Shown: positions 46,360 to 56,280 of the stretch, in pieces
Numbering within the stretch: position 1 is the stretch's first letter
How the letters are laid out: every line of letters begins with the position of its first letter
NCBI RefSeq assembly: GCF_036320965.1
Contig: NC_092279.1
Location: 16,490,161-16,554,160, forward strand
Length of the DNA stretch: 64,000 nt
Direction: 5' to 3'
Source: Panulirus ornatus
Taxonomy: Eukaryota; Arthropoda; Malacostraca; Decapoda; Palinuridae
The notes under the pieces: model-generated
The model's input: only the letters and a program-made list of their open reading frames with translations
Told to the model about the DNA's origin: nothing
Databases searched by the model: none
Made by a program: the position numbers and the translations under genes

Positions 46360-46833
46360 TTTTTGACAATAAGGATGTAAGTGAAATGCATTTTTCCTTA
46401 TCTCTCTGCTTCTTGAATGATGATTTAGAGCTTTATGTCTTCATATAGCACATTTTCATAACCAAGAATATTTATTTTTCAAGCAAGGAGGAAGCCAAAA
46501 TAATTTAGTATCATATGTACTAAATGTTATGTTGGGTCTGCTATTCTTTGTTGATAAAAGCAAAATACAAATCTCCAGTAAATGGATAATGTCATAACTC
46601 AAAACCCCATTTGTAAAAATAAGTAAAAGCATTTTCTAGTATATCACAAAAAATTCACTAAATGGTCCTCCATCTATAATGTATGAAGTTCCAAAATTAC
46701 TTGAAACTATAATGTTTTTGGCACATTTTTCATTCTAAAGATGATGTATTTGAAATCAGTGTATATTTCCTTTAAAAATTCTCCAGTACACATATCAGAA
46801 TGATAAGCCTGTCAACTGCAGAGGCATCTGAGA

Positions 46834-46839
46834 AATAAA
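46834..46839 (+). terminator. Candidate polyadenylation signal (proximal)
   Basis: AATAAA 475 bp after the HGD stop, followed by AGTATGAG; no strong GT-rich element within 40 bp is visible. Confidence 0.35.
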
Positions 46840-47989
46840 GTATGAGAAAAGAGTCACCAGTTTAGCCTCAAAGAGCATTATATATAGTTTTGATATAATT
46901 AGCTGTACTATATCTGGTTTCAGTACACTGAAATACAGGAATGTATATACATTTTATAAAATCTTTTAGCAAAGTTTTTGCCAGAAATATTTTCTGGTAG
47001 TAGTTCATTGTTGTATTATGTTTTTTAACAGGTCACATAAGTGGAATGGGAACAGTTCTTCAGTCCTGCAGCAAAATATCCAGTACTTATGTTATAGATA
47101 TATGAATTATATCTAAAGGTTGGTTTATGAAGTATACTGGATTGACTCATAATACTTGATCTTTATCATTGAAGCACATCAAGGAGTTTTTACAAAATCT
47201 ATTTGAAAATAATGCCTTAAGTTTATTCAGTTCTCAGTTGTGTAGGATTTCTTTTCAATCAGTTCAGGACAGGAAATTTTTCAGCTGAAATCTGATGTGA
47301 TTAGAGATACTTTCTCTTTACAATGATGTCTAGTGTGATCATTTCTGCAAATGGATAAACCATCCATTTGTTTTCAAAGGCTGGAGTATTGCAAATCATT
47401 TAGCTGTCAGGACAGATGTTTTAGGTTCATAATGATAATTTAGTTGTTTTTACCTACAATTTGGCTAATGTCACAATTGATCCGTTAGTACTCTTTACAG
47501 AAATATAGTGGGAGAAAGCAGCCAAAACATGCTTCTGTTTTTTTTGGCTTAAAATGTTCCTGTGTTGTTTGAAGTATCCCTTTTAAGGCAGTATTTATAA
47601 TATACTCTGAGATATTTAAATTACTGCCATGAAATCATAAGCTTTTTAACATCTAAACATGTATTCCTGCAGTTTCAAAGATTAGAGTGTGAATGAAATT
47701 ATTACCTCAAACAGTAGTCCTGTAAATTTGAGGTTGTTCTTATTTGATAATGTCTCAGAATAGGTACACCTTTGCTCTCAATTTTGGCACAACTTTAAGA
47801 AGTAACCTACAAGCAGACTAAAAGAATAACATACCGCTAAATGCTAATTCATTTACTGAATGTTTTGGACATGACTTGTGAAATTTCTTAGTACAAGCTC
47901 AACATAAGGGTCATTGTGGTTCTAATCAGTGTAATTAGCATGTCTGATACTTTTCTGCAAAATCAAGAACTATATGTACACATGATGCT

Positions 47990-48190
47990 CATATATGGAT
48001 GTGAGTGGATGTGGCCTATTTTTTTCCTGGGACTGCCTCACTGATGCACGTATTAATATGCACATGTATATGCATGTATGTATATATATGTCTATGTACA
48101 TGTATGTATATGTGTGTATGTGAGTGGATGTGTATTTCTTCATCTATTTCCTGGTGCTACCTTGATATTGCAGGAAGCGGCAATCACGTA
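47990..48190 (+). mobile_element. RTE-type LINE 3' UTR remnant
   Basis: GAGTGGATGTGGCC, a TATATG-alternating stretch and a degenerate core near 48153-48185. Confidence 0.55.
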
Positions 48191-48435
48191 TGAAAAAAAT
48201 CCTAAATCGTTATCCACAGCAAATTTAATGAGAAGGGTCAGTGATATGCTGAAAACAAGAGTATTCATTCATATTAAATGTCTCCATGTAGACAAAATTC
48301 AAGCAATAACTTGCCACTAAGGATTATGGCAAGCATATACTGTCCATGTATGTAGATGGTTGTTAAACTATTTTAGAGATTTGCAAAGTATTCTTGTTAC
48401 TGTCTGGAATATTTGTATAACTGTAGAATATTGCA

Positions 48436-48441
48436 AATAAA
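48436..48441 (+). terminator. Candidate polyadenylation signal (distal)
   Basis: AATAAA in the sequence ATTGCAAATAAATGACTG about 2.1 kb after the HGD stop. Confidence 0.35.
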
Positions 48442-48589
48442 TGACTGATTTGATAGGAACTTTTTAATCCTTTAATATTAAAATAATTTTCATTATAAGT
48501 AACTGGATACAACTATGTGACGTTTTATCTTCCAAAAATACAGAATCCTAAAAAAAACTAGCCATTAATTATCTAAATATTCCAGAAAT

Positions 48590-49200
48590 ACTTTTCTAGA
48601 CCTGGAAATATGTTCTCAAAACCCAGAAGTTTTCAAGTGATGTACTAAAGTCACATGCTCATGATTAGTTTTTGCAAGGCTAACTAAAGTGAAACATTCA
48701 TCTATCTATCTTTATACATCTCTAATTTGTTCCTTTTAGGAGCTCGATCAATGGGGTAGCGAAAGCAAAAGTGTACATAACTAATGTACGTCAGCTTCTC
48801 AGCTTTTAGTGCCTCACTCATAACATTCTACTCATAAAGGGCAACTCTTGCACAGTTTTCAGAAACTCCAGCCTAATGTTTTTACTGACTACTACTACCT
48901 AATGTTCCAGCTTACTACTTCTACCTAATATACCTACCTAGTTCTTCTATCTATTGCTCCTATCATTTTGCCAAAGGGGAAGGCTATCACATAATGCTCA
49001 CAGCAGGATAATCTAGTTATGAAGAATTGAGTTGTGTGATGTAAGTGTTACGTGTGACAGGGAGAGATTGTATGTTGCTACCTCGGTCAGAGGAGTGCAA
49101 CCTGACAACCACTGAAATGCTGACTCTTTATGCAGCCATCAATGAGTCCCGATACCCAGAAGGGCAGTGCCAGTAATATAACTTCCTGATCTGTGGCTGC
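48590..49200 (+). repeat. Unclassified dispersed repeat, copy 1
   Basis: Shares ordered blocks with the minus-strand region 61135-61690: a CTATCTATCT-type run, AGCAAAAGTG, a GGGCAACTCTTGCACAG block, an internal array of CCTAATGTTCC and CTACTTCTACC words, TTTGCCAAA, and TCTAGTTA-GAA. No frame and no known motif. Confidence 0.6.
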
Positions 49201-49507
49201 CTACCAAATACTTCACTGTTTACACAAGCCTTATTCAAATCCTCCAAGCTTTTGTGATTTTTTCCCCATTATTTTGTCTGTGGGTGCATCATGATGTTTA
49301 AAAGACCAGCAGGTATCCCCAATGGTACTGGTAGTGCTATTCTTTGGTAAAAAAAAAAATTGGAATTACTGAAGAAACTAGAAAAAAGGAACTCCAGACA
49401 AGAAAGAAAAGCAGAAATGTTTGTAAACAATTTAGTATTTTCTGTCAAATTTACTGTGGAACTGGAAAATAATTGTGTTACTATTTTCATTCTTCATGAT
49501 CCATAAG

Positions 49508-49955
49508 GTTGGAAATATGCAAGTTCAGCATCTACAGAAAACCCACCAATGTTTGTTCTCATATTCATTCACTCGCTCACCACAATAGAATTAAATGCTC
49601 ATCATTCCAGTTGATGTTCCTTAGAGCATTATGTATATGCAGTCAAGACTTTATTTATGAAGAGTTTGAGAAAATATATTCTATTGGATCCAAGATAAAG
49701 TATCCTTAATCTTTCATTGAAAAATATTTTAAGCTGGCAAAAAAAATCTTTTAGTTCTCCCATTTAGTGATAATTTCACCTTAGTTCCCCACTTACTTCA
49801 ATACTTTAATGCGAATTTAGCCTTCAGCAATAACAATACTATTAAAAATATCCTTAACAAAAAACTCATCAGAAAGTTCTGCTGCTTGTGTTTACAGAGC
49901 ACCTTGTAAAAGCCTTAATATATCTTATATTGGACAGACTGGTAAAGATCTCTCA
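49508..49955 (+). mobile_element. Penelope-like element remnant (RT end and GIY-YIG nuclease start)
   Basis: FSIYRKPTN (near 49516) is a Penelope-type RT block. After a frameshift, VYRAPCKSLNISYIGQTGKD (49890-49950) is the start of the GIY-YIG endonuclease domain typical of Penelope retroelements. It is cut off by an RTE LINE at about 49955. Confidence 0.8.
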
Positions 49956-50511
49956 GTGGATGGATGTGTTGAAAATGAAACTTTTAAGGACTATGTGGTG
50001 TGAAGTGGTTTGAATGAGTAAGTAATGAAAGGATAACAGAGGTGTGTGGTAATAAAAAAAAAAAAAAAGAGTATGGCAGAGAAGGCTGAAGAGGGGGTGC
50101 TGCAACGATTTGGACATCTAGATAAAATGAGTGAGGAAAGGTTGGCAACCAGGATATGTGTCAGTTGAGGGAACAAGGAGAATGGGAAGAACAAATTGGA
50201 GATGGAAGAATGGAGTGAAATACATTTTGAGCAATCGGGGCCTGAACATGCAGGAGGGTGAAAGACATTAATGGGATAGAATGAACTAGGACGATATGGC
50301 ATACTGGGGTTGATGTGCTGCCAGTGGAATGAACAAAGGCATGTGAAGCATCTGGGTTAAACAATACAAAGGCTTGTGGAAAGTGGTTGTGGACAGGGAG
50401 CTGTGATTTTGGTGCATTACACATGACTGTTAGAAAATGGATGAGTGGATGCGGTGTTTCTTCATCTGTGCTTGGTGCTACCTTGTTAACACGGGAAAGT
50501 GATCAAGTACG

Positions 50512-50512
<1 letters not shown>
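49955..50512 (+). mobile_element. RTE-type LINE, 3' part, decayed
   Basis: MDVLKMKLLRTMWCEVV-like start, then RFGHLDKMSEERL and a 3' UTR with the core near 50471-50500. Several stops and a 15-base A insertion near 50057. Confidence 0.8.

Positions 50513-50579
<67 letters not shown>
50513..50579. repeat. (TA)n microsatellite
   Basis: About 66 bp of TA exactly between the 3' tails of two opposed LINE copies. Confidence 0.98.
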
Positions 50580-50583
<4 letters not shown>

Positions 50584-51449
50584 TTTTTTTTTTGTTTGTC
50601 GCTGTCTTCCTGCGTTTGCGAGGTAGCGCAAGGAAACAGACGAAAAAAATGGCCCAACCCACCCCCATACACATGTATATACATACGTCCACACACGCAA
50701 ATATACATACCTACACAGCTTTCCATGGTTTACCCCAGGCGCTTCACATGCCTTGATTCAATCCACTGACAGCACGTCAACCCCGGTATACCACATCGCT
50801 CCAATTCACTCTATTCCTTGCCCTCCTTTCACCCTCCTGCATGTTCAGGCCCCGATCACACAAAATCTTTTTCACTCCATCTTTCCACCTCCAATTTGGT
50901 CTCCCTCTTCTCCTCGTTCCCTCCACCTCCGACACATATATCCTCTTGGTCAATCTTTCCTCGCTCATTCTCTCCATGTGACCAAACCATTTCAAAACAC
51001 CCTCTTCTGCTCTCTCAACCACGCTCTTTTTATTTCCACACATCTCTCTTACCCTTACGTTACTTACTCGATCAAACCACCTCACACCACACATTGTCCT
51101 CAAACATCTCATTTCCAGCACATCCATCCTCCTGCGCACAACTCTATCCATAGTCCACGCCTCGCAACCATACAACATTGTTGGAACCACTATTCCTTCA
51201 AACATACCCATTTTTGCTTTCCGAGATAATGTTCTCGACTTCAACACATTCTTCAAGGCTCCCAAAATTTTCGCCCCCTCCCCCACCCTATGATCCACTT
51301 CCGCTTCCATCCGCTGCCAGATCCACTCCCAGATATCTAAAACACTTCACTTCCTCCAGTTTTTCTCCATTCAAACTCACCTCCCAATTGACTTGACCCT
51401 CAACCCTACTGTACCTAATAACCTTGCTCTTATTCACATTTACTCTTAA
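50580..51449 (-). mobile_element. RTE-type LINE, 3' part, young
   Basis: On the minus strand, from about 51449: [20 protein letters not shown], a small deletion near 51310 that shifts the frame, then an open frame from [20 protein letters not shown] to [10 protein letters not shown] (51310-50777) and a short 3' UTR with core and T-run. It shares its 3' UTR deletion with the copy at 28632-30105. Confidence 0.93.
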
Positions 51450-51526
51450 TAGCATTGATGAGATGGCCTTGATTAGGTCATTCAGTTATCTGTGCTGAAT
51501 CACGCAAAAGAAAAAAAAAAATATAT
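51450..51526. other. Short unassigned junction
   Basis: Sequence between a LINE truncation and the next element, ending in an A-run. Confidence 0.4.
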
Positions 51527-51760
51527 ATCCCTGGGATTAGGGGAGAAAGAATACTTCCCACGTATTCCCTATGTGTCGTAGAAGGCGACTAAAAGAGGAG
51601 GGAGCAGGGGGCTGGAAATCCTCCCCTCTTGTTTGTACTTTTCCAAAAGAAGGAACAGAGAAGGGGGCCAAGTAAGGATATTCCCTCTAAGGCTCAGTTC
51701 TCTGTTCTAGTCGCTACCTTGCTAACGTGGGAAATAGCAAATACGTATGGAAAATATATC
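51527..51760 (+). mobile_element. SINE-like element, complete copy C
   Basis: CCCTGGGATTAGGGGAGAAA, CTTCCCACGTATTCCC, GGCGACTAAAAGAGGAGG, GGCTGGAAATCCTCCCC, TTTTCCAAAAGAAGGAACAG, then CTCTGTTCTAGTCGCTACC and core and an AT-rich tail. It is in the opposite orientation to copies at 23.2 and 54.5 kb. Confidence 0.8.
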
Positions 51761-51938
51761 TATTTATTATCTATTATTCTCTGTCGCTGTCTCCCACATT
51801 AGTGAGGAAGCGCAAGGAAACAGATGAGAATGGCCCAACCCTCCCACATACACATGTATATACATACACGTCCACACACACACATATACATACCTATACA
51901 TTTCAACACATGCCTTGATTCAAACCGCTGACAGCACG

Positions 51939-53588
51939 TCAACCCCGATATACCACATCGCTCCAATTCACTCTATTCCTTGCCCTCCTTTCACCCTCCT
52001 GCATGTTCAGGCCCCGATCACACAAAATCTTTTTCACTCCATCTTTCCACCTCCAATTTGGTCTCCCTCTTCTCCTCGTTCCCTCCACCTCCGACACATA
52101 TATCCTCTTGGTCAATCTTTCCTCACTCATTCTCTCCATGTGCCCAAACCATTTCAAAACACCCTCTTCTGCTCTCTCAACCACGCTCTTTTTATTTCCA
52201 CACATCTCTCTTACCCTTACGTTACTTACTCGATCAAACCACCTCACACCACACATTGTCCTCAAACATCTCATTTCCAGCACATCCATCCTCCTGCGCA
52301 CAACTCTATCCATAGCCCACGCCTCGCAACCATACAACATTGTTGGAACCACTATTCCTTCAAACATACCCATTTTTGCTTTCCGAGATAATGTTCTCGA
52401 CTTCAACACATTCTTCAAGGCTCCCAGAATTTTCGCCCCCTCCCCCACCCTATGATCCACTTCCGCTTTCATGGTTCCATCCGCTGCCAGATCCACTCCC
52501 AGATATCTAAAACACTTCACTTCCTCCAGTTTTTCTCCATTCAAACTCACCTCCCAATTGACTTGACCCTCAACCCTACTGTACCTAATAACCTTACTCT
52601 TATTCACATTTACTCTTAACTTTCTTCTTTCACACACTTTACCAAACTCAGTCACCAGCTTCTGCAGTTTCTCACATGAATCAGCCACCAGCGCTGTATC
52701 ATCAGCGAACAACAACTGACTCACTTCCCAAGCTCTCTCATCCCCAACAGACTTCATACTTGCCCCTCTTTCCAAAACTCTTGCATTCACCTCCCTAACA
52801 ACCCCATCCATAAACAAATTAAACAACCATGGAGACATCACACACCCCTGCCGCAAACCTACATTCACTGAGAACCAATCACTTTCCTCTCTTCCTACAC
52901 ATACACATGCCTTACATCCTCGATAAAAACTTTTCACTGCTTCTAACAACTTGCCTACCACACCATATATTCTTAATACCTTCCACAGAGCATCTCTATC
53001 AACTCTATCATATGCCTTCTCCAGATCCATAAATGCTACATACAAATCCATTTGCTTTTCTAAGTATTTCTCACATACATTCTTCAAAGCAAACACCTGA
53101 TCCACACATCCTCTACCACTTCTGAAACCACACTGCTCTTCCCCAATCTGATGCTCTGTACATGCCTTCACCCTCTCAATCAATACCCTCCCATATAATT
53201 TACCAGGAATACTCAACAAACTTATACCTCTGTAATTTGAGCACTCACTCTTATCCCCTTTGCCTTTGTACAATGGCACTATGCACGCATTCCGCCAATC
53301 CTCAGGCACCTCACCATGAGTCATACATACATTAAATAACCTTACCAACCAGTCAACAATACAGTCACCCCCTTTTTTAATAAATTCCACTGCAATACCA
53401 TCCAAACCTGCTGCCTTGCCGGCTTTCATCTTCCGCAAAGCTTTTACTACCTCTTCTCTGTTTACCAAATCATTTTCCCTAACCCTCTCACTTTGCACAC
53501 CACCTCGACCAAAACACCCTATATCTGCCACTCTATCATCAAACACATTCAACAAACCTTCAAAATACTCACTCCATCTCCTTCTCAC
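51939..53588 (-). CDS. RTE-type LINE reverse transcriptase, longest open frame
   Basis: 549 residues with no stop: SEYFEGLLNVF and GKAAGLDGIAVEF (before the RT), [20 protein letters not shown], motif [19 protein letters not shown], motif [18 protein letters not shown], motif [14 protein letters not shown], then [31 protein letters not shown] and [11 protein letters not shown]. This C-terminal order is typical of the RTE clade. The open length and near identity to other copies show a recently active family. The endonuclease is in the inverted segment on the other strand and has a stop at about 53698, so this copy is not autonomous. Confidence 0.92.
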   Translation of the reverse strand: MRRRWSEYFEGLLNVFDDRVADIGCFGRGGVQSERVRENDLVNREEVVKALRKMKAGKAAGLDGIAVEFIKKGGDCIVDWLVRLFNVCMTHGEVPEDWRNACIVPLYKGKGDKSECSNYRGISLLSIPGKLYGRVLIERVKACTEHQIGEEQCGFRSGRGCVDQVFALKNVCEKYLEKQMDLYVAFMDLEKAYDRVDRDALWKVLRIYGVVGKLLEAVKSFYRGCKACVCVGREESDWFSVNVGLRQGCVMSPWLFNLFMDGVVREVNARVLERGASMKSVGDERAWEVSQLLFADDTALVADSCEKLQKLVTEFGKVCERRKLRVNVNKSKVIRYSRVEGQVNWEVSLNGEKLEEVKCFRYLGVDLAADGTMKAEVDHRVGEGAKILGALKNVLKSRTLSRKAKMGMFEGIVVPTMLYGCEAWAMDRVVRRRMDVLEMRCLRTMCGVRWFDRVSNVRVREMCGNKKSVVERAEEGVLKWFGHMERMSEERLTKRIYVSEVEGTRRRGRPNWRWKDGVKKILCDRGLNMQEGERRARNRVNWSDVVYRG

Positions 53589-53607
53589 ATCACCACTACT
53601 TGTTATA

Positions 53608-54391
53608 CATGGGGTGTTCAGTGTTGTAAATGGAAATGGTGAAGAGCTTGTAGATTTATGTGCTGAAAAAGGACTGATGATTGGGAATACCTGGTTTTAA
53701 AAGCAAGATATACATAAGTATACTTATGTAAGTAGGAGAGATGGCCAGAGAGCGTTATTGGATTACGTGTTATTTGACAGGCGTGCGAAAGAGAGACTTT
53801 TGGATGTTAATGTGCTGAGAGGTGCAACTGGAGGGATGTCTGATCATTATCTTGTGGAGGCTAAGGTGAAGATTTGTATGGGTTTTCAGAAAAGAAGAGT
53901 GAATGTTGGGGTGAAGAGGGTGGTGAGAGTAAGTGAGCTTGGGAAGGAGACTTGTGTGAGGAAGTACCAGGAGAGACTGAGTACAGAATGGAATAAGGTG
54001 AGAACAATGGAAGTAAGGGGAGTGGGGGAGGAATGGGATGTATTTAGGGAATCAGTGATGGATTGCGCAAAAGATGCTTGTGGCATGAGAAGAGTGGGAG
54101 GTGGGTAGATTAGAAAGGGTAGTGAGTGGTGGGATGAAGAAGTAAGAGTATTAGTGAAAGAGAAGAGAGAGGCATTTGGACGATTTTTGCAGGGAAAAAA
54201 TGCAATTGAGTGGGAGATGTATAAAAGAAAGAGACAGGAGGTCAAGAGAAAGGTGCAAGAGGTGAAAAAGAGGGCAAATGAGAGTTGGGGTGAGAGAGTA
54301 TCATTAAATTTTAGGGAGAATAAAAAGATGTTCTGGAAGGAGGTAAATAAAGTGCGTAAGACAAGGGAGCAAATGGGAACTTCAGTGAAGG

Positions 54392-54396
<5 letters not shown>
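53608..54396 (+). pseudogene. Inverted LINE segment: AP-endonuclease C-terminus and linker
   Basis: Plus strand, in order: VNGNGEELVDLCAEKGLMIG and NTWF, a stop near 53698, RRDGQRALLDYVLFDRR, GGMSDHYLVEAKV (the Ser-Asp-His motif of AP-type endonucleases), then after another stop near 54108 the WWDEEVRVLVKEKREAFGRF linker. Only the C-terminal endonuclease half is present, so it could not be active. Confidence 0.85.

Positions 54397-54430
<34 letters not shown>
54396..54430. repeat. (TA)n microsatellite
   Basis: About 35 bp of TA between the LINE and the tail of a SINE-like copy. Confidence 0.97.
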
Positions 54431-54434
<4 letters not shown>

Positions 54435-54677
54435 TTCTTTTTCTTTCATACTATTCGCCATTTCCCGCATTAGCGAGGTAGCGTTGAGAACAGAGGACTG
54501 GGCCCTTGAGGGAATATCCTCACCTGGGCCCCTTCTCTGTTCCCCTTCTCTTTTGGAAAATTAAAAAAAAAGTGAGAGGGGAGGATTTCCAGCCCCCCCC
54601 GCTCCCTCCCCTTTTAGTCGCCTTCTACAACACGCAGGGAATACGTGGGAAGTATTCTTTCTCCCCTATCCCCAGGG
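54431..54677 (-). mobile_element. SINE-like element, complete copy B
   Basis: Same order as copy A (23208-23457) and nearly identical to it, including the T-rich tail complement at 54431-54450, the core at 54455-54485 and CCCCTATCCCCAGGGATA at the 5' end. Confidence 0.82.

Positions 54678-54716
<39 letters not shown>
54678..54716. repeat. (TA)n microsatellite
   Basis: About 39 bp of TA at the 5' edge of the SINE-like copy. Confidence 0.97.
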
Positions 54717-54719
<3 letters not shown>

Positions 54720-55369
54720 TTGAGCCCATAAATAAGGTTGAAGAACTTACACAAAATACCCATGTAAGGGAGATAATCCATGTATAAATCTGCATATTTG
54801 TAGCATGGATTCATGATATATGAAAGGGTATTTGCATTCAACATCCTACTGTGTTGAGGCAAAGAATCCGTAACACGCTCAATTTTTTTTTCCATTAAAA
54901 AAATAACTACACATTAATTCGCTAATCATGTATCACAAAGCTCATACATTATTTTGAAGTACATCAGGAATATTACCTAGGAAAGAACTATCATTATCTT
55001 AACAAATGAGAAAGCCAAAATTCAAAGTATAACACATAATCATTCATCCTTTATACAGCAAAATATTTTATTACTATAAAACTGCCACACAAAATATCAA
55101 GACACTTCCCATCCCTACCATAAATATGTCTATTATAAATTTCTTACACACATTGCAAAAAATGCTTTAGTTAAATTTCTCCCTTTTATGCTAAAGTATA
55201 GTATGGCCTTTTATATGAATCACTTGAACTTAACTTACATTTAGTAAAATTATTCTATATACATGTGTACGAGAGTATGAGTACTCAAGTAAAAATTTGT
55301 AGCTAAATATACAGCTGAAGATTTTCATTCATTATGAAGGGAAAATACATGAAAATGTGCTTGACAGTA
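54717..55369. other. No gene or recognised repeat
   Basis: AT-rich sequence between repeats. It includes TTTATT near 55070, a possible minus-strand AATAAA for the neighbouring gene, though 1.7 kb past its stop. Confidence 0.4.
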
Positions 55370-55480
55370 TCATGTGCTCTACGATGAACTACCCAGTCAC
55401 ATGCTTATAATTAGTTCCTGCATGACACATGTGTCTATCTGTCTATATATCTGATGCCAGTTCCTTTCAGGAACTCTCTC

Positions 55481-55485
<5 letters not shown>
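55370..55485 (+). repeat. Unclassified dispersed repeat, partial copy
   Basis: CAGTCACATGCTTATAATTAG, the CTATCTGTCTATATATCTG run and TTCCTTTCAGGA block match the left end of the repeat at 48645-48745. The rest is replaced by the GA array. Confidence 0.5.
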
Positions 55486-55552
<67 letters not shown>

Positions 55553-55596
55553 GAGAGAGACAGAGAGAGAGAGAGACAGAGAGAGAGAGAGACAGA

Positions 55597-55664
<68 letters not shown>

Positions 55665-55770
55665 GAGAGACAGAGAGAGAGAGACAGAGAGAGAGAGACA
55701 GAGAGAGAGAGACAGAGAGAGAGAGACAGAGAGAGAGAGACAGAGAGAGAGAGACAGAGAGAGAGAGACA

Positions 55771-55853
<83 letters not shown>
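55485..55853. repeat. Long GA array with regularly spaced C (higher-order repeat)
   Basis: About 369 bp of GA dinucleotides. Single C residues occur every 16 bp from 55545 to 55609 (five) and every 14 bp from 55657 to 55783 (ten), so the GA run has been amplified as 16-bp and 14-bp units. Confidence 0.95.
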
Positions 55854-55855
<2 letters not shown>

Positions 55856-55859
55856 TCAC

Positions 55860-56280
55860 AGACCTTAAGAAGGAATGTTCAAATGGTTTGGATATAGAGA
55901 AGTGAAGCGAGGAGAGACTAACTTAAAGGGTATATACATTAGAAGTTATGGAGATTGGGTTGACCGGGTAGAAGTTGGAAGTATGGAGTGGAAAATCCTT
56001 CATGTTATCAGGGCTTGAATATAAAGGAAGGTGAGAGGCATGCATGGGAAAAAATAAATTGAAGCGTTGGGGTACAGAGGCTGACGTAGTGTCAATGGTC
56101 TTAACCAGGGGATGTCAAGCTGTTTGGGTAAACCAGAGAGGTCTGCGGGGTTGGCTGTGGATAAGAAGCTCTAGTTTCATTGCATTATACATGACAGCTA
56201 GTGTGGGACGAGAGCAAATGAGGCAATTCTTCACCTGTTAGTGTTGCAGGAAATGGCACACAAATATAGAAAAAAATAAG
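55860..56280 (+). mobile_element. Old RTE-type LINE 3' remnant
   Basis: MFKWFGYREVKRG-like start, TGGAAGTATGGAGTGGAAAA, then the 3' UTR words GCATTATACATGACAGCTAG and a degenerate core near 56235. Confidence 0.65.

Larger units (their letters stand above)
46360..48441 (+). other. HGD 3' UTR and downstream region
   Basis: After the stop there is ~2 kb of mostly unique AT-rich sequence. Whether the transcript ends at the near or the far polyadenylation signal is not clear. A LINE 3' UTR remnant lies at 47990-48190. Confidence 0.4.
51770..54396 (-). mobile_element. RTE-type LINE with inverted 5' segment (twin-priming pattern)
   Basis: 51770-53607 is on the minus strand: linker end (ITSSGDVRRRWSEYF), complete RT and 3' UTR with core. 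53608-54396 is on the plus strand: endonuclease C-terminus (FSVVNGNGEELVDLC near 53620, then SDHYLVEAKV) and the Lys/Glu-rich linker to FWKEVNKVRKTREQ. In sense order the two segments are nearly adjacent, with about 11 bases missing between the linker end and ITSSGD. The junction joins the 5' ends of the two segments. Confidence 0.9.

Noticed and set aside
50753..51229. Plus-strand 158-residue His/Ser/Pro-rich frame (and its twins at 51915-52391, 29446-29922 and 16431-17126)
   Set aside because: These are complements of the LINE reverse-transcriptase frame; they recur wherever the LINE does and follow its codon pattern on the other strand.
51527..51760. tRNA-derived SINE head with A and B boxes
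   Set aside because: GGCTGGAAATCC is only a loose B-box match and no properly spaced A box was found.
55429..55905. 158-residue Arg-Glu repeat frame and its Ser-Leu complement
   Set aside because: It is translation of a GA microsatellite with no start context or splice signals.
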